Positions 47,300-60,933 are shown, counted from the stretch's first letter. The stretch: DNA of 64,000 bases from Novosphingobium sp. 9U (GCF_902506425.1 NZ_LR732469.1:1553001-1617000), one strand, 5' to 3'. Program-made: numbers and translations. The notes: a model not told the origin generated them from the sequence alone.

Positions 47300-47923
47300 A
47301 TGACTTATCGCCTCGCGCTGCCATCCAGCCTTGCCGCCCTGTCCCTGGCGCTCGCCGCCTGCTCGTCCGAGCGTTCCGCTCCGGACACCGCCACGCAGAC
47401 GCAGAGTGCAGCACCCTCGTCAGCGGAGCCGGCTCCGACTGCTGAACCGACCAGCCCCTCCACACCGGCCGGTGACGCGTCTGCGAGCGCTGCGCACGTC
47501 CTCGCTCTCGAGGGGCTCGGCGATCTTCGTGTGGGCAAGCCGGTGCCCAAGGCCAGCAGCTGGGCATAGCGCGGAGCGCAAGCCAGCGATACATGCCGGA
47601 CGGTGACTTCGCCCGACTACCCGGGCGTCTACGCCATTGTCGCGCGTGGCATCGTGCGCCGCGTGACGGTTGGGCAACGCTCGGACGTCGAGCTCGTCGA
47701 AGGAATTGGCGTGGGCGCGAGCGAAGCCGAGGTGAAGAGCACCTTTCCGAGCTTCCGGGAGGAGCCGCACAAGTACGAGGCTTCACCCGCCAAGTACCTA
47801 ACCGCGCCCAATGCCGAGCACAGCGAGTCCGCACTTCGCTTCGAGATCGGCCATGACGGCAAGGTCAAGGCGATCCACGTCGGGATCATGCCTGAACTTG
47901 CCTACGTCGAGGGTTGTGCGTGA
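47300..47923 (+). pseudogene. Lipoprotein gene interrupted by an in-frame amber codon
   Basis: The first part (47300-47569) encodes a lipoprotein signal with lipobox LAAC (LALAACSSERS), a Ser/Pro/Ala-rich linker, and the start of a domain, LEGLGDLRVGKPVPKASSWA, then TAG at 47567-47569. The same frame continues without a break to 47923: RGAQASDTCRTVTSPDYPGV, VTVGQRSDVELVEGIGVGAS and TFPSFREEPHKYEASPAKYL. The two parts are clearly one domain split by one codon; TAG could arise from GAG by one substitution. It is either a recent pseudogene, a sequencing error, or a readthrough site. Confidence 0.75.
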
Positions 47924-47971
47924 CGATAGAGGCTTGCCGGTTGCGTGCAAACCGCAAACGCCGGTAGCTGA

Positions 47972-47995
47972 CTCCGACAAGCTCAGCCCAAGCGG
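47972..47995. repeat. Fragment of the CTGAGCTTGTCG repeat
   Basis: The sequence TCCGACAAGCTCAGCCCAAG carries the core of the inverted REP-like pair found at 28472-28589. It lies in the 195-base gap between the broken lipoprotein gene and greA, where nothing else was recognised. Confidence 0.45.
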
Positions 47996-48118
47996 CAGGC
48001 GCGTAAACCGCTGCCGAACACAAAGCGATCCCAACGTTGTCAAGCTGGTCGACTTACACAATGACCGCCAGGGCTGAGCTTCTTGAAGCCCGCCCCGGCG
48101 CTCACGTTTTATCTCGCT

Positions 48119-48595
48119 TCAGATGAACTCGATTTTCTCGACCACGAAGAACTTGTCGCCCGAGGGCACCGTCACCTCGACCTCATCCTCGACCTTGCGG
48201 CCGATCAGCGCCTTGCCGAGCGGCGAGTTGTAGCTGATCCGCCCGATCTTGGCGTCCGCCTCGTAAGGGCCGACGATCTGGTACTTCACCGGCTTGTCGT
48301 CGTCGTCGAGCAGCGTCACGGTGGCGCCGAAGATGATCTTGTCGCCCGAAAGGCTCGCCGGGTCGACGATTTGCGCGCGGGTAACCCTGTCTTCCAGGTC
48401 GGCGATCGACGCCTCGACCTGGCCCTGACGCTCCTTGGCGGCATGGTACTCGGCATTTTCCGACAAATCGCCGTGCGCGCGCGCTTCTTCGATCGCGTCG
48501 ACAATGCGCGGGCGTTCCTCGCGCAAGGCCTTGAGTTCAGCGGTCAGCCGTTCATAGCCTTCCGCGAGCATCGGCAACTTCTCGACACTGGCCAT
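48119..48595 (-). CDS. greA: Transcription elongation factor GreA
   Basis: A 158-residue factor that rescues backtracked RNA polymerase by stimulating transcript cleavage. It has an N-terminal coiled coil with the acidic tip [20 protein letters not shown] and C-terminal FKBP-like domain sequence [23 protein letters not shown] at 48595 gives the usual family length; an ATG five codons earlier is possible. It follows carB on the same strand after a 127-base gap that holds no gene. Confidence 0.95.
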   Translation of the reverse strand: MASVEKLPMLAEGYERLTAELKALREERPRIVDAIEEARAHGDLSENAEYHAAKERQGQVEASIADLEDRVTRAQIVDPASLSGDKIIFGATVTLLDDDDKPVKYQIVGPYEADAKIGRISYNSPLGKALIGRKVEDEVEVTVPSGDKFFVVEKIEFI

Positions 48596-48722
48596 TTGCT
48601 TCGCTTTCATCCTTGTATTGGCGCCGCAGCCGGCGGGGTACCACACGCGCCGCGACTAGTCCCCTGTCCGCTCGCAGATGGAGCGGGTTGATCGCTAATA
48701 ATGTGGGGAGGCGAGAATGGTT

Positions 48723-52046
<3,324 letters not shown>

Positions 52047-52074
52047 TATGCTGCTACCTTGAGCTTGGTGGCGA

Positions 52075-52110
52075 CTCCCTCCCCCTGAAGGGGGAGGGTC
52101 GGGGTGGGGG
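52075..52110. repeat. C/G-rich palindrome upstream of DUF559 gene 1
   Basis: CTCCCTCCCCCT-GA-AGGGGGAGGG is a strong hairpin followed by TCGGGGTGGGGG. It belongs to the same repeat type as 52469-52584, 54813-54849 and 55209-55246. It lies just outside the carB start, so it is also in the carB leader. Confidence 0.7.
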
Positions 52111-52132
52111 TTTCAGGACGTTGAAGAAGCGC

Positions 52133-52468
52133 ATGACGCCCGTGGCGCAGAAGCTGCGGCGCGAACCGACCGAAGCGGAGAAGCGGTTGTGGTCGCACTT
52201 GCGCGCGAGCCAGCTTGGGGTTCAGTTCACGCGGCAATTCGCGATTGGGCGGCATGTGGTGGATTTCGCGTGCCGATCCTTGAAGCTTGCTGTCGAGTTG
52301 GACGGTGGACAGCACGCCGACAACGCTGCCGATGAAGTCCGCACTCAGGTCATAGAGCTGCACGGCTATCGCGTGATCCGCTTCTGGAACAACGACGTGC
52401 TGCAGAACACCGAGGGAGTCCTGACAATCCTGCTGCAGGAACTCGATCTCGCCAGGAACCGCATCTAG
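52133..52468 (+). CDS. DUF559 (Vsr/endonuclease-like) protein, copy 1
   Basis: 111 residues. The DUF559 pattern is complete: LRREPTEAEKRLWSHLRASQ, FTRQFAIGRHVVDFACRSLK, the nuclease-like strand LAVELDGGQHAD and GYRVIRFWNNDVLQNTEGVL. The fold is that of very-short-patch-repair and restriction endonucleases, with Glu and Asp of ELDG as likely metal ligands. A TTG at 52121 is an alternative start. It is on the plus strand inside the minus-strand car gene group and bracketed by palindromes, which suggests arrival as a cassette. Activity not proven for the family. Confidence 0.85.
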   Translation: MTPVAQKLRREPTEAEKRLWSHLRASQLGVQFTRQFAIGRHVVDFACRSLKLAVELDGGQHADNAADEVRTQVIELHGYRVIRFWNNDVLQNTEGVLTILLQELDLARNRI

Positions 52469-52584
52469 CTCCTCCTCCCTTGAGGGAGGAGCTTGGGAGG
52501 TGGGTGTACCCACGCTGGCGTGGACGCCAGGCCTAGCGGCCTGGCTCCCCCACCCCCAACCCCTCCCCGCCGGGGAGGGGGGAA
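52469..52584. repeat. Palindrome array downstream of DUF559 gene 1
   Basis: Four hairpins in a row: CTCCTCCCTTGAGGGAGGAG (52472-52491) followed by CTTGGGAGGTGGG; CCACGC-TG-GCGTGG (52510-52523); CCAGGCC-TAGC-GGCCTGG (52527-52544); and the inverted unit with CCCCTCCCCGCCGGGGAGGGG (to 52584), whose tail CTCCCCCACCCCCAA mirrors the first. The outer units face each other, as in REPIN elements. The first begins directly at the DUF559 stop. Confidence 0.75.
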
Positions 52585-52609
52585 GAAAGGTGACGCCAGC
52601 TATCATCAA

Positions 52610-52993
52610 TCAGCCGACCAGCTCAGCGAAAGCCTTGTCCCAGTACTCCGGACCTTCCGCCTTGGCCTTCACAATGATCGGATCGTTCGCCTGCAGCTCC
52701 GCCACAACGGCGCGGAACTTGTCGGTCTGGAACTGGTGCATGGAGCCGCCGAAGTCGTTCTGCTTGGTCTCCCACACGCCCTTGGCGATCATGGCGTCGA
52801 GGAACTTGGTGCCGGCCAGCTTCGACTTGCCGCGCACCTTGGTGCCGAACTTGCGCACCGCGACCGAGAACTTGTCCTCGATGATCAGCACCAGCTCGCC
52901 GTAGGGGTACCAGCGCGTCGCGATGTTGAGGTCGTTGGCAGGGCCCGCGACGTAATAGGCGATCATGTGGTCGACCAGTTCGGACTCGCTCAT
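52610..52993 (-). CDS. Conserved hypothetical protein between carA and carB
   Basis: A 127-residue soluble protein: LVDHMIAYYVAGPANDLNIA, GELVLIIEDKFSVAVRKFGT, SKLAGTKFLDAMIAKGVWET and GGSMHQFQTDKFRAVVAELQ. No catalytic motif or membrane segment. The ATG overlaps the carA stop as ATGA, so it is translationally coupled to carA. Family not recognised; position suggests a link with pyrimidine or arginine metabolism. Confidence 0.75.
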   Translation of the reverse strand: MSESELVDHMIAYYVAGPANDLNIATRWYPYGELVLIIEDKFSVAVRKFGTKVRGKSKLAGTKFLDAMIAKGVWETKQNDFGGSMHQFQTDKFRAVVAELQANDPIIVKAKAEGPEYWDKAFAELVG

Positions 52994-54171
52994 GCCGGCA
53001 CTCCCTCTTGCATCATTTCGACGAAGTTCTTGAACAGGTAGAAGCTGTCCTGCGGCCCCGGGCTCGCTTCTGGGTGGTACTGCACGCTGAAGGCGCGCTT
53101 GCCGCTCAGCGAGATGCCGCAGTTGGAACCATCGAACAGCGAGACGTGGGTTGCGATCACGTCTTCGGGCAGGCTGTCGTTATCGACTGCGAACCCGTGG
53201 TTCATCGAGGTGATCTCGACCACGCTGTCGGTCAGTCGCTTGACTGGGTGGTTGGCGCCGCGATGGCCCTGGAACATCTTTAGCGTCTTCGCACCCGCCG
53301 CCAGCGCGAGCAGCTGGTGCCCCAGGCAAATACCGAACACCGGGATGTCCCGCTCCAGCAGTGCGCGGATCACCGGCACGGCATAGGCGCCGGTCGCCGC
53401 CGGGTCGCCGGGACCGTTGGAGAGGAACACGCCATCGGGCTTCAGCGCCAGGATCGTTTCCAGCGTGGCTTCCGCCGGCACCACCGTCACTCGCGCACCG
53501 GCCTTCACCAGATTGCGGAAGATGTTGTCCTTGGAGCCATAGTCAATCGCCACAGCATGCGGCCGCACGTCATGCGGGGAGCGGCCGTAGCCGGTGCCCA
53601 GCGTCCAGGTGGAACCTTCCCACTGCTCCTCGATCTCGCGGCTGACGATCTTGGCGAGGTCCATGCCTTCGAGCCCCGGCCAGTCGCGCGCGCGCTGCAC
53701 CAGCGCGGGGATGTCGAACTGGCCATCGGGATGGTGCGCGATCACCGCGTTGGGCGCGCCCGAGAGGCGGATACGGCGCGTCAGCGCGCGGGTATCAACG
53801 CCGGCGAGCCCAATCTTGCCCTTGCTCTGCAGCCATGCGCCCAGCTCGCCGCGCGAGCGGAAGTTGGAGGCTTGCGTCACGTCCTCGCGTACGACCATGC
53901 CGACCGCCCCGTCGACATTCGACTCGTGGTCCTCGTCGTTGATGCCGACATTGCCGATGTGCGGGAACGTAAAGGTGACGATCTGCGCGGCGTAGGAGGG
54001 ATCGGTCATCACCTCCTGGTAGCCGGTCATCGAAGTGTTGAAGCACAGCTCGCCCACCGCTTCGCCGGTTGCACCGAACCCGCGGCCCCAGACGACGTGA
54101 CCATCAGCGAGGACGATCACGCCGGTTGCGCCGTCTGGTTTTGGCGCGTGCGAAGGGGCGGCGTCGGCCAT
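52990..54171 (-). CDS. carA: Carbamoyl-phosphate synthase small subunit
   Basis: A 393-residue glutaminase subunit that supplies ammonia to CarB. The N-terminal domain has GELCFNTSMTGYQEVMTDPS and the C-terminal class I amidotransferase has the catalytic Cys in FGICLGHQLLALA, NHGFAVD, and His/Glu in VQYHPEASPGPQDS. Normal length for alphaproteobacteria. First gene of the car group; divergent from yqeY. Confidence 0.97.
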   Translation of the reverse strand: MADAAPSHAPKPDGATGVIVLADGHVVWGRGFGATGEAVGELCFNTSMTGYQEVMTDPSYAAQIVTFTFPHIGNVGINDEDHESNVDGAVGMVVREDVTQASNFRSRGELGAWLQSKGKIGLAGVDTRALTRRIRLSGAPNAVIAHHPDGQFDIPALVQRARDWPGLEGMDLAKIVSREIEEQWEGSTWTLGTGYGRSPHDVRPHAVAIDYGSKDNIFRNLVKAGARVTVVPAEATLETILALKPDGVFLSNGPGDPAATGAYAVPVIRALLERDIPVFGICLGHQLLALAAGAKTLKMFQGHRGANHPVKRLTDSVVEITSMNHGFAVDNDSLPEDVIATHVSLFDGSNCGISLSGKRAFSVQYHPEASPGPQDSFYLFKNFVEMMQEGVPA

Positions 54172-54323
54172 GAGGGGTCGCTCCGGTAGGCGGTTCTGAC
54201 AATGGGTGCTAAGGGGCGGCGGCTAGTCCTGCTTGGAGCTTACGTCAAGGCAGGCGATGGATTTTGCGTGACCTTGCCCCTATCTGGCCGGCCACAACAC
54301 CATCCAGAAATGCTAGGGACACG

Positions 54324-54776
54324 ATGATCCGCGATACTCTCAAGGCCGCCCAGATCTCCGCCATGAAGTCGGGCGACAAGCCACGCCTGGCCGCGGTGCG
54401 CCTGATCCTCGCCAAGGTGAAGGACCGCGACATCGAACTGCGCACGGCCTCTGCGCAGCCGGACGACGACGCGCTGGTGATCGAAGTGTTGCAGAAGATG
54501 GTCAAGCAGCGCCGCGAATCGATCCAGCTGTTCGAGCAAGGCGGCCGCCCCGAGAAGGCCGAGGAGGAAAAGGCAGAGCTGGTGGTGATCGAGGAGTTCC
54601 TTCCGCAGCAGCTCTCCGAAGCCGAGACCAAGGCGGCGATCGAGGCGATCAAGGGTGAACTGGGTGCGGGTGGCCTGAAGGACATGGGCAAGGTCATGGC
54701 CGAACTGAAGGCGCGTCACGGCGCGGTGCTCGATATGGGCAAGGCGAGCGGGTGGGTTAAGGAAGCGCTGGCCTAA
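54324..54776 (+). CDS. GatB/YqeY domain protein
   Basis: A 150-residue protein of the YqeY family, related to the tail domain of the GatB amidotransferase. It has IRDTLKAAQISAMKSGDKPR, LRLILAKVKD-type sequence and VIEEFLPQQLSEAETKAAIE, then GKVMAELKARHGAVLDMGKA. Such proteins may bind tRNA. It often lies just upstream of dnaG-rpoD; here a DUF559 cassette separates them. AGGGA lies 5 bases before the ATG. Confidence 0.92.
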   Translation: MIRDTLKAAQISAMKSGDKPRLAAVRLILAKVKDRDIELRTASAQPDDDALVIEVLQKMVKQRRESIQLFEQGGRPEKAEEEKAELVVIEEFLPQQLSEAETKAAIEAIKGELGAGGLKDMGKVMAELKARHGAVLDMGKASGWVKEALA

Positions 54777-54812
54777 AGCCAGCGCGCGCCGCCCGCAGGC
54801 CGGCGCTCATTG

Positions 54813-54849
54813 AACTCCCCTCCCGCCGGCGGAGGGGCTGGGGGAGGGC
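54813..54849. repeat. Left palindromic end of DUF559 cassette 2
   Basis: AACTCCCCTCCCGC, then GGAGGGGCTGGGGGAGGGC: a hairpin with a G-rich tail. It is the near-exact reverse complement of 55209-55246 (same sequence apart from about four positions), so the two form inverted ends around the DUF559 gene. The GGGGGAGGG tail also serves as the ribosome site of the DUF559 gene. Confidence 0.8.
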
Positions 54850-54852
54850 TTG

Positions 54853-55290
54853 TTGGACTACAAGGATAAAGCCTACTCCCGCCCGACCGCCCGCTCACGC
54901 GAGCTGCGCCGAGATGCCACGGAAGCCGAGCGTAAGCTGTGGCGTGCGATCAGCGCTCGCAAGCTCGCAGGCTTCAGATTCAACCGGCAATTTCCGGTCG
55001 GGCAGTACATCTGCGACTTCGCCTCGCGCGAACGCCGGCTCGTCATCGAGATCGATGGCGGACAACACGCCATGAACAAGGAATATGATGAGCGTCGGAC
55101 GCAGTTCCTGGAGCAGCAAGGCTACACCGTGATCCGCTTCTGGAATTCCGATGTGCTCGATAACCTTGAGGGTGTGCTTATCAGGATAAAGCGGGTCTTG
55201 GCGGACATGCCCTCCCCCGGCCCCTCCCGCAAGCGGGAGGGGAGTTTGTGGACGTCCTCGTGTGCGCGGATCGGAGGTTCTCCATGCTAA
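54853..55290 (+). CDS. DUF559 (Vsr/endonuclease-like) protein, copy 2
   Basis: About 145 residues. It has ELRRDATEAERKLWRAISAR, FRFNRQFPVGQYICDFASRE, the nuclease-like LVIEIDGGQHAMNKEYDERR and GYTVIRFWNSDVLDNLEGVL. It is collinear with copy 1 but clearly diverged, so the two are separate arrivals or an old duplication. The start is TTG (54853 or 54850), with a ribosome site made by the repeat. The last 30 residues or so are encoded by the right-hand repeat and run 7 bases into dnaG in another frame; the conserved domain ends before that. Confidence 0.83.
   Translation: MDYKDKAYSRPTARSRELRRDATEAERKLWRAISARKLAGFRFNRQFPVGQYICDFASRERRLVIEIDGGQHAMNKEYDERRTQFLEQQGYTVIRFWNSDVLDNLEGVLIRIKRVLADMPSPGPSRKREGSLWTSSCARIGGSPC
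55209..55246. repeat. Right palindromic end of DUF559 cassette 2
   Basis: GCCCTCCCCCGG then CCCCTCCCGC-AA-GCGGGAGGGG and AGTT. Reverse complement of the element at 54813-54849 with small differences. It lies inside the 3' part of the DUF559 frame and ends 37 bases before the dnaG start, so it sits in the dnaG leader. Confidence 0.8.
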
Positions 55291-57137
55291 CCCCCCAATG
55301 GCTCGACCAGCTCCGATCGCGCGTCACCCTCTCGGCGCTGATCAACCGTACCGTGCGCCTCCAGAAGGTCGGCAACGAGTTCAAAGCCTGCTGCCCGTTC
55401 CATAACGAGAAGACCCCGAGCTTTCACGTCAACGACGCGAAAGGCTTCTATCACTGTTTCGGCTGCTCGGCTCATGGCGACGCGATCCGCTGGATGACCG
55501 ACCAGCAGGGCCTCTCCTTCATGGATGCGGTGAAGGAACTCGCCGCCGAAGCCGGCATGGATGTCCCCGCGCCCGATCCGCGCGCGGCCAAGGCGGCCGA
55601 GAAGCGCGACACCCTGCACGATGTCATGGCCGCCGCGCAGGAGTGGTTCGTGGCCCAGCTCACGGCGTCAGAGGGTGAGGCGGCGCGCGCCTATCTCGCC
55701 ACCCGCGGGTTCGACGCGCACACCGTACAGCGCTTCGGCTTCGGCTTCGCGCCGGAGGGACGGCAAGCAATGAAGGGCGCCCTCTCCCGCTTCCCCGAGG
55801 CCAAGCTGATCGAGGCGGGCCTGCGGATCGCGGTCGATGGCAAGGATCCGTACGATCGGTTCCGTGGGCGCCTCATGCTGCCGATCGAGGATACGCGCGG
55901 ACGGGTCATCGCATTCGGCGGACGCATCCTCGCCAAGGGCAAGACGGATGCGCCCAAGTACCTGAATTCGCCCGACACGCCGCTCTTCGACAAGGGCCGC
56001 ACGCTCTACAACCTGCACCGCGCCGCGCCCGCCGCCCGCCAGTCCGGCCGCATGATCGTGGTCGAGGGCTACATGGACGTGATCGCGCTCGCCGCCGCCG
56101 GCATCGGCGAGTGCGTGGCGCCGATGGGCACCGCGCTCACCGAGCAGCAGATCGAGCTGCTGTGGCGTCACGTCGAGACGCCGATCCTGTGCTTTGACGG
56201 CGACGCCGCCGGACAGCGCGCGGCGATGCGCGCGGTCACCCGTGCCCTGCCCTTGCTCCGGCCGGCGCACTCGTTAGGCATCGTGCGCCTACCCGAGGGT
56301 CTCGACCCGGACGACCTGCTCAAGGCCAAGGGCAAGCCCGCCATGGAGACCCTGCTCGCCGGTGCGCGCTCGCTGGTGGACGTGCTCTGGGAGGCCGAGC
56401 ACGACGCCGTGCCGCTGACCACGCCCGAGGCCAAGGCCGGCCTCAAGGCCCGGCTGATGGCGCATGTCGAAACGATCGCGCACCAGGACGTCGCCGGCCT
56501 CTACAAGCGCGAGCTGATGGACCGGTACTCGGCGTTCGCCTTTCCACGGCGCGAGGACCGTCCCTTCACGCCGCGCGGAAAGCCCCAGCCCGGCAGACGC
56601 GGCGGCTTCCAACCTGGACCTGCGCCCTCGGACCCGCAGTCGATCGCGCGGCTCAACCGGGCGACGGACGGCAGCCGCGACACGCTTTCCGCGGCGATCC
56701 TGGCGGGTCTGGTGCGCTGGCCTGGCCAGATCCATCGGCATGCCGAGACCCTGATGTCCACCCATGGTCTCGACCGCCGCTTCGGTGTGCTGGTCGACTG
56801 CTGCGACTCGGCGCACCCGCTTGAAAGCGAGGCTCTCAGCGCCATATTGGCGAAACACGGTCTGGAGCTGCACGGCCCGTCCGCATGGTCCGACTTGCGC
56901 TTCGGCTTTCTCCAGCCCGAGGTGAACGAAGCTCAGGCCGCGGCCGAACTGGCGCAGGCGATAGAACTTCTGGTCGAACGGCCAGCGCTCGAAGCAGCCC
57001 TTGCGAGAGCGACGGGACGTTTCGAAAGCGAGTTGTCCGAAGAAGCTTTTTCGGAGCAACAACGGTTGCTCAAGAGAAAGCTGGAATTTGACAATCGTCT
57101 CAGGCAAATGGCGACGAGACATGCAGCCGGTTCGTAA
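55284..57137 (+). CDS. dnaG: DNA primase
   Basis: A 617-residue primase that lays RNA primers for replication. The zinc domain has CCPFHNEKTPSFHVN and FYHCFGC (ligands near residues 37, 40, 58, 61). The RNA polymerase core and Toprim follow, with MIVVEGYMDVIALAAAG and CFDGDAAGQRAAMRAV. A C-terminal helicase-binding region of about 150 residues comes after a Pro/Arg-rich linker. ATG at 55284 has GGAGG 7 bases upstream. It starts the dnaG-rpoD pair. Confidence 0.97.
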   Translation: MLTPQWLDQLRSRVTLSALINRTVRLQKVGNEFKACCPFHNEKTPSFHVNDAKGFYHCFGCSAHGDAIRWMTDQQGLSFMDAVKELAAEAGMDVPAPDPRAAKAAEKRDTLHDVMAAAQEWFVAQLTASEGEAARAYLATRGFDAHTVQRFGFGFAPEGRQAMKGALSRFPEAKLIEAGLRIAVDGKDPYDRFRGRLMLPIEDTRGRVIAFGGRILAKGKTDAPKYLNSPDTPLFDKGRTLYNLHRAAPAARQSGRMIVVEGYMDVIALAAAGIGECVAPMGTALTEQQIELLWRHVETPILCFDGDAAGQRAAMRAVTRALPLLRPAHSLGIVRLPEGLDPDDLLKAKGKPAMETLLAGARSLVDVLWEAEHDAVPLTTPEAKAGLKARLMAHVETIAHQDVAGLYKRELMDRYSAFAFPRREDRPFTPRGKPQPGRRGGFQPGPAPSDPQSIARLNRATDGSRDTLSAAILAGLVRWPGQIHRHAETLMSTHGLDRRFGVLVDCCDSAHPLESEALSAILAKHGLELHGPSAWSDLRFGFLQPEVNEAQAAAELAQAIELLVERPALEAALARATGRFESELSEEAFSEQQRLLKRKLEFDNRLRQMATRHAAGS

Positions 57138-57170
57138 AATAGCCAGGCAGCAGGATCACACGGCGGTAGA

Positions 57171-59216
<2,046 letters not shown>

Positions 59217-59241
59217 TCTTCATTAGATACACGAACCAATA

Positions 59242-59273
59242 CGCCCGCAGGCCTCGAGCTTGCGGGTGTTTTC
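59242..59273 (+). terminator. Rho-independent terminator after rpoD
   Basis: CCCGCA (59244-59249) pairs with TGCGGG (59261-59266) across an 11-base loop, followed by TGTTTT. It lies 28 bases after the rpoD stop, in the right orientation. Confidence 0.65.
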
Positions 59274-59310
59274 GTATCGTGATGCGACCTGTCAGCTGGA
59301 GAGAAAGCAG

Positions 59311-59580
59311 ATGAAGATCACGATCAGGACGGCTGCGCTTGCGGCGTCCATGCTGCTCCTCGCCAGCCAGGCCTCGGCTCAAGCGGCTGCGAACCCTGCC
59401 GCCGCTACCGCCAGCTCGCCCGAAGCGCTCGCGCTGGCACATGGCATCGTCGACACCGCCTTCCCGCCCGAACGGCGCGAGGAGATGATGGACAAGCTGA
59501 TGACCACCGTGGCCTCGCAAATGAAGGCCGGCATGCCCGCCACGTTCATGGGCGATCCTGGCCTCGCCAAGATCCAGTGA
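59311..59580 (+). CDS. Short exported protein, probably a truncated DUF2059-like gene
   Basis: 89 residues. A signal peptide (AALAASMLLLASQASA-Q) is followed by EALALAHGIVDTAFPPERRE, then helical sequence EMMDKLMTTVASQMKAGMPA and an end at GDPGLAKIQ. The sequence looks like the opening of an exported helical protein of about 180-200 residues found in sphingomonads (DUF2059-like), cut after the first helices. The ClC gene ends 13 bases further on, leaving no room for the rest. Treated as a truncated gene; a genuinely short protein cannot be excluded. Confidence 0.55.
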   Translation: MKITIRTAALAASMLLLASQASAQAAANPAAATASSPEALALAHGIVDTAFPPERREEMMDKLMTTVASQMKAGMPATFMGDPGLAKIQ

Positions 59581-59592
59581 TGTACCTCGGCG

Positions 59593-60933
59593 CTAGACCG
59601 GATGCGCGCTGAACGCACGCGACAAGCCGTGGTATAGCCGCTCACGGCAGACGAGGCCCGCCGCCGCATCGGAGATGAGCGCCGTCGCCAGCAGCGGCAG
59701 CAACAGCGCGTGGCTGCCGGTGATCTCCGAGAGGATCACCACCGAGGTGAGCGGCGCACGCACGACACCGGTGAAGTAACCGGCCATGCCGAGCAGGACC
59801 ACAGCGCCGCCCGGCGCCAGAGGGAACAAGGGCTTGAGCAGATCGCCCAGCCCTGCGCCCACCGCCAGCGACGGCGCGAAGACGCCGCCGGGCGCACCCG
59901 ATAGCGACGTCGCCAAGGTGGCAAGCGCCTTGGCCGGGCCGAACCAGTAGGGGCTGTGGCTGCCCTCGATGATCTCGCGCGCAGGCTCGTAGCTCGTGCC
60001 CCAGGTCATGCCCGTCGCACAGCCGATCACGGCGATGACAAGGCCGCACAGCAGCGCCGTCAGGATCGGCCGGGCTCTCAGCCAGGCGAGTGGTCGTGCC
60101 TGCGACAGCGTGCCCCGCAGCAAGGCTCTCGAGAACAATCCGCCCGCCAGGCCGCCGATGACACCTGCGACCGGCGCGATCACCAGCGCCTGCTGGAAAG
60201 GTAGACCCACGGCGACGACACCGAAGTAGGTGTAATCCCCCGCGATCCCCAGGCTCACCATGCCCGAGACCAGCACCGCCACCATCACCAGCAGCGTCAT
60301 GCGCTGTTCGTACGCGGCGGCAAGCTCCTCGATGGCGATGGTCACGCCCGCAAGCGGCGTGTTGAACGCCGCGGCGACGCCGGCCGCGCCGCCCGCGACC
60401 ATCACCGCCGGGCCGAGCGGCACCCGGAACAGCTTGTACGCCCGCGCCATGATCGCGGCGGAGATCTGGACCGTTGGCCCCTCGCGCCCCGTCGATGCTC
60501 CGATCAGCAAGGCCCCGACGGTCAGCCCGAACTTGCCGAGGGCCGTGCGCAGCGACACCAGCGAGCGGATCGCCGCCTCGGGAGCGCGCCGGGCCACCAT
60601 GACTTGCGGGATACCCGACCCTCGCGCGTCCGGCGCGAAGCGGCGCGTCAGCGCGGTGAGCACCACGAAACCGAGCGGGGTGACGATCAGGGGCGACCAC
60701 CAGTAGGCCGCGACCATGCGCAGGAACATGCGACTTGCCCAGTCACCCGCCTCGGCGAAGACCAGCGCGACCAGCCCCAACGCGATAGCGCCCAGCAGTG
60801 TCGCCTGCCGCCGTCGCCACAGCAGCGAGGTGGGGCCATGGCGGCGCGCCATCACGCGAACATGATCGATGCGGCGGCGGCGCCGCGCAGGGCTGACCTG
60901 GGGTGTGGCTTCGTGCGCGTCGGCTTGTTGCAT
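59593..60933 (-). CDS. ClC-family chloride channel/antiporter
   Basis: A 446-residue ClC protein with about 12-18 hydrophobic helices. Selectivity-filter motifs: DARGSGIPQVMVA (GSGIP), GASTGREGPTVQISA (GREGP, with the gating Glu) and SGAPGGVFAPSLAVGAGLG (GxFxP). The presence of GREGP Glu fits either an H+/Cl- antiporter or a gated channel. No CBS domains at the C-terminus. ATG at 60933 is preferred to a TTG ten codons upstream. Convergent with the truncated exported gene. Confidence 0.93.
   Translation of the reverse strand: MQQADAHEATPQVSPARRRRRIDHVRVMARRHGPTSLLWRRRQATLLGAIALGLVALVFAEAGDWASRMFLRMVAAYWWSPLIVTPLGFVVLTALTRRFAPDARGSGIPQVMVARRAPEAAIRSLVSLRTALGKFGLTVGALLIGASTGREGPTVQISAAIMARAYKLFRVPLGPAVMVAGGAAGVAAAFNTPLAGVTIAIEELAAAYEQRMTLLVMVAVLVSGMVSLGIAGDYTYFGVVAVGLPFQQALVIAPVAGVIGGLAGGLFSRALLRGTLSQARPLAWLRARPILTALLCGLVIAVIGCATGMTWGTSYEPAREIIEGSHSPYWFGPAKALATLATSLSGAPGGVFAPSLAVGAGLGDLLKPLFPLAPGGAVVLLGMAGYFTGVVRAPLTSVVILSEITGSHALLLPLLATALISDAAAGLVCRERLYHGLSRAFSAHPV

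Noticed and set aside
47300..47923. Two separate genes on either side of the TAG codon
   Set aside because: Same reading frame throughout, the downstream part starts mid-domain, and it has no convincing ribosome site.
52469..52584. Palindrome array as a CRISPR array
   Set aside because: No constant-length repeats or spacers; these are different hairpins of a REP type, and no cas gene is near.
54850..55246. DUF559 unit as a classical insertion sequence
   Set aside because: No DDE, Y1 or serine transposase is encoded and no target-site duplication could be seen; only the inverted palindromic ends resemble one.
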